Below are positions 1 through 9,034 of a stretch of 64,000 nucleotides of DNA, one piece after another. Under the pieces are notes generated by a model. The model was not told where the DNA came from, searched no databases, and worked only from the letters and a program-made list of their open reading frames with translations. Where the stretch lies: contig NZ_JAFLRF010000012.1 of the NCBI RefSeq assembly GCF_017315705.1, positions 156,805 through 220,804 of the forward strand, given 5' to 3'. The translations under genes were made by a program, and so were the position numbers. The stretch's first letter is position 1. Each line of letters opens with the position of its first letter. This DNA comes from Trinickia mobilis (GTDB taxonomy: Bacteria; Pseudomonadota; Gammaproteobacteria; Burkholderiales; Burkholderiaceae).

Positions 1-1414
1 TGACGGGGCCGCCCTTGCCGATTTGCTGCTGGAACTTCGGGATCACGCTGCCCGCGCTGCCGAGCACGTTGCCGAAGCGCACGGTTTCGAACTGCGTATG
101 TCCGCTGGTCTGCTGCAAAGCCTGGCAGGCCATTTCCGCCAAGCGCTTGCTCGCGCCCATCACGTTGGTGGGGTTGACGGCCTTGTCGGTGGAAATCAGC
201 ACGAAGTGCTTGACGTTGTGCCGGATCGCCGCGCGCGCAACACGATAAGTGCCGAGCACGTTATTGCGTACCGCCTGCCACGCATTGAGTTCCTCCATCA
301 GCGGCACGTGCTTGTAGGCCGCCGCATGGAAGACAATGTGCGGCACATAGCGCGACATCGCTTGATCGAGCAGCAGAGAGTCTTTCGTGTCGCCGATGAT
401 CGGGACTACCGACAAATCGGGGAAGCGGTCCTGCAGTTCCTCGGTGAGCCGGTACATCGCAAATTCGGAAAGGTCGTAGGCCACCAGTTGCGCCGGCGCG
501 AACCGCAGGATCTGACGGCACAACTCCGAGCCGATCGAACCACCGGCACCCGTCACCATCACGACGCGGCCGCGCAACAGCGCTTCGACGTGCGGCATGT
601 CGATCTTGACGGGATCGCGCCCGAGCAGGTCTTCGAGGTCGATCTGGCGCACGCGGGACAGGAACGCCTGGCCTTGCGTGAGCGTGGTGAGCGCGGGCAG
701 CACCATCGCGTGCACGCCGGCGCGCACGCACAGAGTGGCGACGCGCCGCTGCGCCTCCACCGAGGCCGACGGAATCGCGATGATCGCGTGTTCGGCGCGC
801 AGCGCCGTGGCCCAGCGCGAGAGATCGCTGATCGGGCCGAGCACTTTGTGGCCGTAGATTTCGCGGCGTTGTTTGGCGGGGTCGTCGTCGAGGAGACCGA
901 CCAGGCGCCATTCGCCGGAACGGGCGAGTTCGCGGGCGAGGCTTGCACCGGCGTTGCCGGCGCCGAGGACGATCACGGGCTTGCCTTGGCCGACGAGGCC
1001 GCCGTACAGGTAGAACTCTTTCGTTGCGCGATAGAGCGCGCGTGCGCCGCCCATGACGAGGAACAGCAGGATCGGGGAAACGATCAGGACCGAACGCGGG
1101 ACGACGGGCAGCGGCTGCACCATCACGGCGGCGACCATGACCACCACCCCGCCCGCGAGGACCGACTTGGAAATGCGCATCAAATCGGGGAGGCTCGCGA
1201 AGACCCACATGCCGCGATACAAGCCGAAAACGCGGAACATCAGGCCGTAAAGCGGCAGCACCCAGATCAGCGCGTACAGCGCGCCATGCCAGAAATCGTC
1301 CGGAATGGCGCCATTGAATCGAATTAGATAAGCGACGAGCCATGTGCCCAATACGGCACATAGATCGAAAAGGAAAGCACTGAACGACAGCCACGAGGCT
1401 TTGTGTCGAAGCAT
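1..1414 (-). CDS. wbpM: WbpM/CapD-type nucleotide-sugar 4,6-dehydratase, copy 1 (partial, runs off window start)
   Basis: Reading the minus strand from the ATG at 1414 gives 471 codons without a stop up to the window edge, so the C-terminal quarter is missing. Four membrane helices lie at the N-terminus (about residues 8-110). They are followed by a CoA-binding-like Rossmann domain (VLGAGNAGASLARELARSG) and the dehydratase domain with GAGGSIGSELCRQ, an AAAYKHVPLME motif and STDKAVNPTNVMG. The family converts UDP-GlcNAc to UDP-4-keto-6-deoxy sugars at the inner membrane for QuiNAc/FucNAc-type first sugars. It follows wbpL: that gene's stop (1420-1422) overlaps an in-frame GTG at 1423. I chose ATG 1414, by analogy with the second copy and because a GAGG lies upstream. 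It aligns without gaps to 36135-37548. Only the 3' end is unknown. Confidence 0.93.
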   Translation of the reverse strand, partial: MLRHKASWLSFSAFLFDLCAVLGTWLVAYLIRFNGAIPDDFWHGALYALIWVLPLYGLMFRVFGLYRGMWVFASLPDLMRISKSVLAGGVVVMVAAVMVQPLPVVPRSVLIVSPILLFLVMGGARALYRATKEFYLYGGLVGQGKPVIVLGAGNAGASLARELARSGEWRLVGLLDDDPAKQRREIYGHKVLGPISDLSRWATALRAEHAIIAIPSASVEAQRRVATLCVRAGVHAMVLPALTTLTQGQAFLSRVRQIDLEDLLGRDPVKIDMPHVEALLRGRVVMVTGAGGSIGSELCRQILRFAPAQLVAYDLSEFAMYRLTEELQDRFPDLSVVPIIGDTKDSLLLDQAMSRYVPHIVFHAAAYKHVPLMEELNAWQAVRNNVLGTYRVARAAIRHNVKHFVLISTDKAVNPTNVMGASKRLAEMACQALQQTSGHTQFETVRFGNVLGSAGSVIPKFQQQIGKGGPV

Positions 1415-1419
1415 CGGCG

Positions 1420-2451
1420 TCACACCTCAGGTTGTTCAGAAACTGTTATTTGAAAACGACGCCAGCGAAGATCGATTGCGGCGCCGATCAGCACGAGTAT
1501 GACAACCCATACCGCTACGAGACCCCATTGAAAGGCTTCGGAACGGTTCAGCGCCCACAAAGCAAGCATTATGCCCGTGAGCATCACGACATACCAGCAT
1601 TGCGCAGTTCGCGCGTGCCCCATACCGGAGCGAACCATCCGTTGATAGTAATGCTCCCGATGCGCTTGCCAAAATTTTTCTCCGCGGGCGAGACGCCGCA
1701 CGAGGGTGACCGACGCGTCGCCGATGAAGGGCGCAAACGCCATCGCAGGAAACCAGATCGGCCATGCACCGGCGCGCCAGCCCCAATAGCCGAGGGCTCC
1801 CGCAAGAAACCCCAAAGGGATCGAGCCGGCATCCCCGAGAAAAATCCGGGCCGGGTGGTAGTTGAAGAACAGAAAGCCTGCCGCAGCCCCGACCACGGCT
1901 GCACAGGCCAGAGCCAATTCGGGGGCAGGATGCGTGCTCGTCAACGCGGCCAGCGCATAGCCGCCGAACCCGAACAACGCCATGCCGCCAGCCAGACCGT
2001 CGGCGCCGTCCATGAAGTTGTAAAGATTGACCAGCCACAACATCAGAAAGGCAATGCAGACAAGCGCCCACCAGGGCGTTGCCGCCGGGTAGGCCGCGAT
2101 CAATACGACGACCGCGGCAAAATGCGCGGCAAAGCGAACTCGCGCCGGCAAGCCTCGCCGGTCGTCGATTTGCGAAACGGCGGCAAGAAAGAGCGCACAC
2201 GCGGCCACCAGCCACAGCCCGGGCGCGGCCAAGGCGATCGCCGCGATGCATACCGGAACAATGCCCCATCCGCCCACCCGCGGCGTCGGGCGCACGTGCA
2301 GCGAGCGATCGTTCGGGATATCGGTGGCGAGACGCCAGGCCAGTCCCGTTGTCAAAAGCACCCCGAGAATCGCGGCACAGGCAAGCGCCGCGACCACGGC
2401 AAGGAGAAGAACGGCAGGCCAGGCATGTAGCCAGTTGTCGTAGTTAGGCAT
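1420..2451 (-). CDS. wbpL: WbpL-type undecaprenyl-phosphate sugar-1-phosphate transferase (intact copy)
   Basis: 343 residues, polytopic, with about ten hydrophobic segments. It carries the family's catalytic signature NLYNFMDGADGLAGG (about residues 142-156), FLGDAGSIPLGFL (about 204-216) and the cytoplasmic REHYYQRM stretch. Members of the WecA/WbpL family move a sugar-1-phosphate (FucNAc, QuiNAc or GlcNAc in known cases) onto undecaprenyl phosphate and so start O-antigen chains. It sits directly upstream of wbpM copy 1, with 5 bp between its stop codon and the ATG at 1414. This is the only intact initiating transferase in the window, because the other copy (37535-38107) is broken. The start ATG 2451 lies inside the tail of a decayed acyltransferase gene. 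Confidence 0.92.
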   Translation of the reverse strand: MPNYDNWLHAWPAVLLLAVVAALACAAILGVLLTTGLAWRLATDIPNDRSLHVRPTPRVGGWGIVPVCIAAIALAAPGLWLVAACALFLAAVSQIDDRRGLPARVRFAAHFAAVVVLIAAYPAATPWWALVCIAFLMLWLVNLYNFMDGADGLAGGMALFGFGGYALAALTSTHPAPELALACAAVVGAAAGFLFFNYHPARIFLGDAGSIPLGFLAGALGYWGWRAGAWPIWFPAMAFAPFIGDASVTLVRRLARGEKFWQAHREHYYQRMVRSGMGHARTAQCWYVVMLTGIMLALWALNRSEAFQWGLVAVWVVILVLIGAAIDLRWRRFQITVSEQPEV

Positions 2452-2785
2452 GGATGAAGTTGACTCGAAGCGTCGAAAGGTACCAACGCGCTGCCGCGGC
2501 CAGCACCGCGATCACGACGTAGAAGAGGACTTCATAGACGAGGCTCCATTCGACGCCGACCGGATAAGGAATCGTGCCCAAAGGGAGCAGGCTCAACGCC
2601 TTCAGGTGCGAGGGATCGAAGCGCTGGACGCCGAAGACCGCGAGCCTTCCAAGGGACACGACGCATGGGGCATGCCACCAATAAGAGCGCATGTTGGATG
2701 ACGCGGTCAGGATACCAGCAGCTCCAGGCTCATCGCGATATGCGCGGTGCGGAGGCGCAGCGCTGACGCGCGCGGCCCCCCACAT
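2444..2785 (-). pseudogene. Remnant of an acyltransferase-3 (OafA-like) membrane protein
   Basis: Only about 100 codons remain. The stretch HLKALSLLPLG followed by PYPVGVEWSLVYEVLFYVV looks like the part of acyltransferase-3 proteins around their conserved W(S/T)L-YE-FFY motif in the membrane domain. Such proteins are normally 350-650 residues and O-acetylate surface sugars. The catalytic N-terminal His segment and all later helices are absent. The frame ends at 2444, overlapping the wbpL start. No continuation is seen in other frames on either side, so this looks like the debris of a deletion. The upstream part, from about 2700 to 2785, is low in recognisable similarity and may not belong to the gene. 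Confidence 0.6.
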
Positions 2786-2798
2786 GAAGCGAATCGCG

Positions 2799-4709
2799 TC
2801 ACACAGTCACACCGAACACCTTGCTCCAAATCCCGAGGTTGACGATACGCCACAGCGTGAAGTCAACCGGGCCACGGCCTTCCAGCGCGTCATTGACCCG
2901 GCGGCGCGTGCCCTCGACGTTCAACAGAGTGGGGAAACGACGCAGCGTCTCCTCCATCCCGTCGACGATTGCGCCGCGCAGCGGCCCGCGGAACCATTCC
3001 TCCTCCGGTGTCGTGAAGCCGAGCTTGTCGCGCCGATCGCAAATCATGTCCGGCATGATGCCGCGCATCGCGCGGCGCAGAACCGACTTGGTCTCGCTGC
3101 CGCGCATCTTATGCTCGCTGCCCAAGCCGATCGTGAACTCGACTAGTCGATGATCGAGAAACGGCACACGCGCCTCGATGCTGTGCGCCATGCTGTTGCG
3201 ATCTTCGTATTTGAGCAGCATCGGCAGGTTGGTCGCCTGAACCATCGCCTGACACAGGCCGCCGATGTCCGTGACGGGCGGCAGGCCGTCTTGGTCGAGC
3301 GCCGTCTGAAACGCTCCCTTGAGCGGCTTGAGCGTTGCGAACGCTTCCGAATCCAGCCAGTTGGGCCCGCTGCCGGTGACGGTCGCGGCTTGCCGCAACA
3401 GCCAGCCGCGCACCCGATACGGCAGGCGCGGCCCGAACAAAGCGCGCAACTGCTCCTTGATCGGGACCCCGAAGTCGCGCTGGCGCTCGCGCAGCGTGGA
3501 CAGCAGTTCGCCGTAGCGCCGCTGGTCGAGCAGCATGTTCATGTAGTACGAGTAGCCGCCGTGGTAACCCGCGAGCTGCTCGTCGGCACCCTGCCCGTCG
3601 AGCATGACGGTAACGCCATGCGCGCGCGCCTCGCTGAATACGCTCCACTGCGCGAAGATACTCGTGCTGCCGTAGGGCTCGTCCTGGTGCCAGGTGATCT
3701 TCTCGGCGAGCTTGAATGCATCCTCGTAGCGCGGGTAGATGTAATACGGACGGCTACCCCATTTCTCGACGACCGCCTCCATGAACGGGCGCTCGTCGAC
3801 GCGCTTTTCCGCATAGCACGCGCTGACCGTATGCATGTGGCCGCCGCCAGGCTCGCTCCCGAGACGCCGCGACGCGAGGCTCACGATCGCCGAGCTGTCG
3901 AGGCCGCCTGACAGACACGAACCGACGGGCACGTCCGAACGAAGGTGCAGGCCGACCGACGTGTCGAGCAGTTCGCGGAAACACTCCGCCGCTGTGTTCG
4001 CATCGTGCACGATGCTGCCGGGCTCGGGCAGCCGATACCAGCGCTGCGGCGCAATGGGCCGGCCGGGCACGAAGGTCTCCAGGTCGAGCGTGAGCTTCTC
4101 GCCGCCGCGCAGCTGGAACACGTCGGCGAACAGCGTCTCGTTGGTGTGGTCGGTCATGCCGGTCGACACGAAGTCGAACAGGCGGGCGACATTGCCGCGC
4201 CGCGAGAGAGCCGGCACCTCGAGCAACTGCTTGATTTCCGACCCGAAGGCGAGACCCGCCTTCGTCGATGCGTAGTACAGCGGCTTGATGCCGAACCGGT
4301 CGCGCGCGAGGAACAGCTTGCGCGTGGCGCGATCGAGGATCGCGAACGCGAACATGCCGACGAAGCGATCGAGGCACGCCTCGCCCCACTCGGCGTAGGC
4401 GGCGACGAGCACCTCGCTGTCCGAGTGGCTGTGGAACACGACGCCCTTGGCTTCGAGTTCGACGCGCAGCTCTCGGTAGTTGTAGATCTCACCGTTGAAG
4501 ACAAGCCAGTAGCGCTCGTCGGCGAACGGCATCGGCTGCAAGCCGGCGGAGCTCGTATCGATGATCGCGAGGCGGTTATGTCCGAGCGTGATCGGGTGAC
4601 CTCCGATCTCGAACACCTTCAAGCCGTGGCCGTCGGGCCCGCGGTGCGCGATAACGTCGAGATACTTCTCATCCGGCGCGAGGCCGACCGAAATCCAGAT
4701 TCCGCACAT
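2799..4709 (-). CDS. Asparagine-synthetase-like glutamine amidotransferase, paralogue 1
   Basis: 636 residues with the two-domain layout of class II (Ntn) asparagine synthetases. The N-terminus MCGIWIS exposes nucleophile Cys2, and the glutaminase motifs NRLAIID and FNGEIYNYREL follow. The C-terminal synthetase domain carries the pyrophosphate loop SCLSGGLDSSAIV (about residue 265) and LDGQGADEQLAGYHGG. In O-antigen loci such proteins (WbpS, WbmI type) are thought to turn sugar uronic acids into uronamides, using glutamine nitrogen and ATP. It closely resembles paralogue 4 (33732-35639): both have HQDEP(Y/F)GSTSIFAQW. The upstream glycosyltransferase stops 3 bp ahead of this start region, so the two are probably co-transcribed. 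True asparagine synthesis cannot be excluded, but four copies in one glycan locus argue for sugar amidation. Confidence 0.88.
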   Translation of the reverse strand: MCGIWISVGLAPDEKYLDVIAHRGPDGHGLKVFEIGGHPITLGHNRLAIIDTSSAGLQPMPFADERYWLVFNGEIYNYRELRVELEAKGVVFHSHSDSEVLVAAYAEWGEACLDRFVGMFAFAILDRATRKLFLARDRFGIKPLYYASTKAGLAFGSEIKQLLEVPALSRRGNVARLFDFVSTGMTDHTNETLFADVFQLRGGEKLTLDLETFVPGRPIAPQRWYRLPEPGSIVHDANTAAECFRELLDTSVGLHLRSDVPVGSCLSGGLDSSAIVSLASRRLGSEPGGGHMHTVSACYAEKRVDERPFMEAVVEKWGSRPYYIYPRYEDAFKLAEKITWHQDEPYGSTSIFAQWSVFSEARAHGVTVMLDGQGADEQLAGYHGGYSYYMNMLLDQRRYGELLSTLRERQRDFGVPIKEQLRALFGPRLPYRVRGWLLRQAATVTGSGPNWLDSEAFATLKPLKGAFQTALDQDGLPPVTDIGGLCQAMVQATNLPMLLKYEDRNSMAHSIEARVPFLDHRLVEFTIGLGSEHKMRGSETKSVLRRAMRGIMPDMICDRRDKLGFTTPEEEWFRGPLRGAIVDGMEETLRRFPTLLNVEGTRRRVNDALEGRGPVDFTLWRIVNLGIWSKVFGVTV

Positions 4710-4712
4710 GGT

Positions 4713-5999
4713 TTATTTCGCCAACACGGCGCCGTTTTTCGCCAAGGCCTCATCGTAGAGGGCCAGCATTCTGTCGGACTCGTTGCCCCAGCACAGCTGC
4801 GGCGCAGCCGCGATGGCTGCGCGCTTCATCCGATCGATCACTTCGCGTGTCAACCCATTGACCGCGGAGGCAATGGTCTCCTTCTCCAAGCCTTCGAATA
4901 CCACACCATGCTTGTACTGATGACAGAGTTGCGTCATTTCGCGCAAGTCGCTGACACAGAGCGCCAAGCCTGCCATCGTGTACTCGAAGAACTTGTTCGG
5001 CAAAACGAATTCGTTCTGCAGCGAATGCCCTTTGAGCGCAAAAAATCCCACGTCGAACTCGCGCGCTTTCGCCACCAGATCGATCATCGGCACGGGGGGC
5101 AGCATCGTTACGCGCGACTCGAGTTTCATGTCTCGAATCTGGTTACGCAGGCTTTCCAGGTAGGCTTCGTCGCCCGGCCCACGAATGAAGAACGAGTATT
5201 CCTCACGCCATAGCGGCACGCTCGCGATCGCCTCTTCCAGGCCTCGGCCCGGTGCGACGATGCCGTGGTACAGCAGGCGGATCTTGTCGCCGGTGGGCCG
5301 GAAGCGCGATTCGGAGAATTGGGGCGCGTTGCGGATGACTTCCGGCTTCGTCGGCAGCCGGTACAGCTCTTCGAGTGCATCAGAGATGCCTGACGAGACT
5401 GCCGAGATCACCTTCGCGTTGGCGATGTAGCGCTTTTCGACGTAGCGAGCGATGGGGCGGTAGATCAGGCGCCATTGCCAGCGTTGCGCGAATTCGGTAG
5501 TGGCGAATTCGTGTGAATCGTAGACGTAGATCCCGCCGCTCTCCGCCGCCAGGCGCGCCGCGATCGGTAGCGCAGTCCAGTCGTTGGCAAGGTACAGGTC
5601 AGCTTTGACGCCGGCGCCGGCCTCGTTCAGCTGCTTGATGTTCGGCCAGGACCAGTAGATAGATTCAGCGTATTCGGGCTTGAGGTAGAGCTTGAAGAAC
5701 ATCGCGGGGCGCGCGCCGAGACGACGACGGATGCTCACAAGGCGGCCCCACGTACGCTCCCCGACAAAGCGTTGCAGGAGTCGCTCGAATGTTCGCTTTC
5801 CACTTCGACAGGTAGCCCCGGGCACGGCGTCGGACTTCACACGAACCGGCCACCGGCAACTGGGATCGTCGGTGCCGGGCACGCCGACCGCAATCACGTC
5901 CCACCCGGCATCGAACAAAGAGTCGCATTGCCTGCGGACACGCGGATCGTTAGGGACATCTGATGCCGCGATCACGCATGCAGTGGGTTTTCGGTCCAT
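4713..5999 (-). CDS. GT4-family (GT-B fold) glycosyltransferase
   Basis: 428 residues from ATG 5999, where the conserved N-terminus MDRKPTACVIAASDVPNDPRV begins. A longer reading frame upstream shows no family resemblance. The C-terminal half has the GT4 pattern: GIVAPGRGLEEAI (donor-domain loop), an RGPGDE stretch and FVLPNKFFEYTMAGLALCVSDL, which contains the E-x7-E type nucleotide-binding region. Such enzymes add sugars from UDP- or GDP-donors to lipid-linked glycans at the cytoplasmic membrane. Donor and acceptor cannot be read from sequence. No clear Shine-Dalgarno precedes the ATG. The gene stops 3 bp before AsnB paralogue 1. A perfect 26-nt palindrome lies upstream at 6050-6075, between it and the 915-residue protein. 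Confidence 0.87.
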   Translation of the reverse strand: MDRKPTACVIAASDVPNDPRVRRQCDSLFDAGWDVIAVGVPGTDDPSCRWPVRVKSDAVPGATCRSGKRTFERLLQRFVGERTWGRLVSIRRRLGARPAMFFKLYLKPEYAESIYWSWPNIKQLNEAGAGVKADLYLANDWTALPIAARLAAESGGIYVYDSHEFATTEFAQRWQWRLIYRPIARYVEKRYIANAKVISAVSSGISDALEELYRLPTKPEVIRNAPQFSESRFRPTGDKIRLLYHGIVAPGRGLEEAIASVPLWREEYSFFIRGPGDEAYLESLRNQIRDMKLESRVTMLPPVPMIDLVAKAREFDVGFFALKGHSLQNEFVLPNKFFEYTMAGLALCVSDLREMTQLCHQYKHGVVFEGLEKETIASAVNGLTREVIDRMKRAAIAAAPQLCWGNESDRMLALYDEALAKNGAVLAK

Positions 6000-6049
6000 C
6001 GATCGGGTTATTTTGCAAGAATCCAGTTTAAAACATGGAATGGCAAACG

Positions 6050-6075
6050 CAAGACGCTCCGGCCGGAGCGTCTTG
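6050..6075. terminator. Perfect 26-nt palindrome, possible terminator or attenuator
   Basis: The bases read CAAGACGCTCCGG and then its exact reverse complement, allowing an 11-bp stem with a 4-base loop. It lies in the 214-bp gap about 140 bp after the stop of the 915-residue protein and 50 bp before the next gene. No strong T run follows on either strand, so intrinsic termination is uncertain. A processing or regulatory hairpin is possible. A related CTCCGGCC hairpin sits at 39946-39970. Confidence 0.5.
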
Positions 6076-6213
6076 TTACGCCGTGTCGCGTGCGGCACCT
6101 AGCAAAGTACAGGAATCCAACGATTCCTTTCGACTGAAATTGAAGGCGGATGTGAAAAAAGCGAGCAGCATGCTACCACACGCCCGTATCGCGCGACGCG
6201 ACACTCCTCTAAC

Positions 6214-8961
6214 CTATTCTACGCTCAGCGCCCGCATCACCACCGCGCGGGCGCCCTTGAGCACCACTTGGCGCACAGGCCGCGGGAGCAGCCTCCACAA
6301 CGCCCGCGCGGACCTCCATGCAAAGCTGCGGGCACGCTCCGGCACCAGCGGCGACGGTTCGAACACCAGAGGCGCTACCGGCGCGAAAAGGGTCGAAACG
6401 CCATGAATGCGCCGTTGCGCGGTGCCCGTTTTCGCCAGCGCCATGATCGACGCATAGAATGGAACCGCCACGACGTTCCAGTTGTAATGCGTGGCAAAAT
6501 GCGCGCGCGCATTTTCGCCAAGACGCCGACGCAACGCGACGTCGGCCGTCAAAGTGTTAACACAACGCACGATGTCGGCGGTGTTCGTGAAATCGGCGAC
6601 GACGCCGCAGTCACCCTCGCGCAGAACCTGCTCCACGAAATGCAGCCGATTACTCAACACGGGAACGCCCGCCGCCATGTATTGCGACAGCTTATTAGGC
6701 CCGCAATGACGATTGTTGATGCTCTTCGGCTCGTACGGAATAATTCCGACATCCGCGAATGACGCGGCAAGCACAAGGTCCGCTTCGTCGACCGCGTCGG
6801 GGAAAAAGATTCGCTTTCCCAGCAATTTGAGCTGCTTGGCTCGGGCCTTCAGCGTGTCCTTGTAGGGACGATCAGGCCCGCGGAGGTACAACTTGGCGCG
6901 CGCATCCGCGTGCTGCCAAGCATCGATCAACAGCTCGAAGCCCCGGCCGATTGCGAAGTTTCCTTGCACCAGAAAAGCGACCTCACCCTCGGCAAGATCA
7001 AAGCGGAACTCGCGGGTATCGCGTTCGCCGGGATCACGTCGGTCCACCGCCGCACGTGGCTCGCAATTCGGGACGGAGCCGAATTTCGTGCCGTATAAAC
7101 TCGACATATAGTCCGCCAGACCTGGCGTGACAGTCACGGCGTCGTCGACTTGTGGCAGAAGCCGTCGTTCAAGGTTTAGCCAGCACTCGAACTCGGCGGC
7201 CGTGGCCGCATCATCCGAATCCGGCCAGAATTCATGGGCGTCATACATGACCGGCAAGCCAAATCGCTGCTTCAAGAGCACAGCTGCCAAAAGCGTTTCG
7301 AGGTCGCACGCGATAATCGCATCGATCCCCTTCACGCACGCCCCAATGTTCGCAAGCGGTGCCGCCGTATTTAGAAAATACTGGGCGACCGATTGCGCGA
7401 TGAGGATACGTTGTGGCTCGGAGATGCCCAAAATCCTCGGCATCTGTTTCGGGCTCATCGAGGCCATCCATGCCAAAGACAGGGCCGCGCTCTCGCCGGT
7501 GGCATCGGTGCCACCGTCTAGAACGAGACTGCTCAACGCGACCGTGTGGTTGGTCGCCCTGGCGACCACGATGGTATATCCGGTCTGTGCGTCGCCGGCA
7601 ACAGACACGTCGCCACTCGGATCATCCTGAACTCCCAGGACGTGAATCACCATGCCGGCCGGCGCATTGCGCTGTATCCAATCGATACGGGGATCGCGAT
7701 CGGGATGATGTGCACAAAGCAGCAGTACGTTGACGCAATCGTCGCGCAGCGGCGCCAACGCGACTGCAGGTTTCGCCCACGATTTCTTTTCGATCTGACC
7801 TTCCAGCACTTTGTCAAAGGCCGCGACGAAAGTCTCCATCCAATACGTGGGCGCCACAATAATGTCGCGATATGCAGCCTCAACGATGGTTTCGCGTCCG
7901 GTGTCGTCGCGGAGAATTCGAACGACGTCTTCGGCGTTTGAAAAATCGCGCTTCAGTTCAACGAAATGTTTGCCGGGAACCAGGATGTTCGAATACTTCC
8001 CTTCGAACATGATCTGCAACGTTTTCGTTGCCGCGGCCTCGAAGTGCCGAGGCGAAATCTGATTGTAATAGACGTTACCCTCAAACCCCTTGAGATGATC
8101 AAGGAGCCGCTCAGGATATTCCGGGCTGTCCTCGTCGACCCGCGATGACGCCTTGAACGCCTCAATGGCCCGCTTGACGTCGCCGTCCAAGTCGAAAATC
8201 GAGGCGCCTGACTCGACACCCAGAACGCCCTTGCATCGGCACAGGAAACGCAGCCAATCATCGCCGGAAAACCGGTCCTCCCACCGACTCGAGATGTCAC
8301 AACGCAAGGACATGCCTTGCGTTGCGGCCAGGAAGTCCCTTCCGATTGTTTGCTTCTCGTAGCACAACCGACCGAATTCCAGTGGCTGGAGCGAGCCGCG
8401 ATACCCCACGTCGATGTCACGTTCGGCTCCAAATCGCTCGAGCAGACCATCCCGCAAATCCGGCGTCACGTACCCTGTGAGCATTTGCGTGAATTCGAGG
8501 TCGCCGACCACTTCCCGCGGGTACACCTTTTGCCGTTCGCTCTCGGGCAGGCAGGTGAAGACGACGTCGAACTTATTCTCGCCGAGGTATGCCGCCGTGC
8601 CACGTGCCTTGTAATTCTCGTCCTGCTTGAAAATTACTTTGACCCCACCGTAGTTTTTAAACCGTACAGCGAGATTGGCATCCAGTTCGCGCAGGTTGTC
8701 GACGTTATACGCTAGTGAGTTGTGCAGCACGACCCCTGTATACGCAGCCAGGTCGAAAGAGGCCGGCAAGCGGAACGGATGCTCGCATCCCGCGAAGTTG
8801 TATACGTCGACCTCGAACTTCGAGAGACGCTGCAGAAAGGAAATATTCTGCGGTACGGTAGCAATCCCACGATGATCAAAGTAGCAGAGAAGAAGCAACC
8901 GCTCGGGCCGGCCCTTCTGAAAAGACTGGGTCAATTGTGGAAATATGGACAAGCCCGCCAT
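6214..8961 (-). CDS. Large two-domain GT-B glycosyltransferase (915 aa)
   Basis: The protein is twice the usual length of a GT4 enzyme. Residues about 20-400 form a domain of CgeB/spore-protein-like GT-B style (RLLLLCYFDHRGIATVPQN near the start; SPRHFEAAATKTLQIMFEGKY near residue 305), which is often found in polysaccharide loci. Residues about 420-840 form a GT4 domain with DAHEFWPDSDDA, GNFAIGRGFELLIDAW and CGPNKLSQYMAAGVPVLSN. The C-terminal 60 residues are basic and amphipathic (ALWRLLPRPVRQVVLKG), suggesting membrane association. It probably performs two successive transfers, or one domain may be structural. Sugars cannot be deduced. It follows the wbmF-like gene by 73 bp on the same strand. 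Confidence 0.82.
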   Translation of the reverse strand: MAGLSIFPQLTQSFQKGRPERLLLLCYFDHRGIATVPQNISFLQRLSKFEVDVYNFAGCEHPFRLPASFDLAAYTGVVLHNSLAYNVDNLRELDANLAVRFKNYGGVKVIFKQDENYKARGTAAYLGENKFDVVFTCLPESERQKVYPREVVGDLEFTQMLTGYVTPDLRDGLLERFGAERDIDVGYRGSLQPLEFGRLCYEKQTIGRDFLAATQGMSLRCDISSRWEDRFSGDDWLRFLCRCKGVLGVESGASIFDLDGDVKRAIEAFKASSRVDEDSPEYPERLLDHLKGFEGNVYYNQISPRHFEAAATKTLQIMFEGKYSNILVPGKHFVELKRDFSNAEDVVRILRDDTGRETIVEAAYRDIIVAPTYWMETFVAAFDKVLEGQIEKKSWAKPAVALAPLRDDCVNVLLLCAHHPDRDPRIDWIQRNAPAGMVIHVLGVQDDPSGDVSVAGDAQTGYTIVVARATNHTVALSSLVLDGGTDATGESAALSLAWMASMSPKQMPRILGISEPQRILIAQSVAQYFLNTAAPLANIGACVKGIDAIIACDLETLLAAVLLKQRFGLPVMYDAHEFWPDSDDAATAAEFECWLNLERRLLPQVDDAVTVTPGLADYMSSLYGTKFGSVPNCEPRAAVDRRDPGERDTREFRFDLAEGEVAFLVQGNFAIGRGFELLIDAWQHADARAKLYLRGPDRPYKDTLKARAKQLKLLGKRIFFPDAVDEADLVLAASFADVGIIPYEPKSINNRHCGPNKLSQYMAAGVPVLSNRLHFVEQVLREGDCGVVADFTNTADIVRCVNTLTADVALRRRLGENARAHFATHYNWNVVAVPFYASIMALAKTGTAQRRIHGVSTLFAPVAPLVFEPSPLVPERARSFAWRSARALWRLLPRPVRQVVLKGARAVVMRALSVE

Positions 8962-9034
8962 TTCACATTCCTAACAACAATATAGATGCACTGATATTCC
9001 GCCTCGCACGGCAGACACTGGAAACCGCGCGCAA

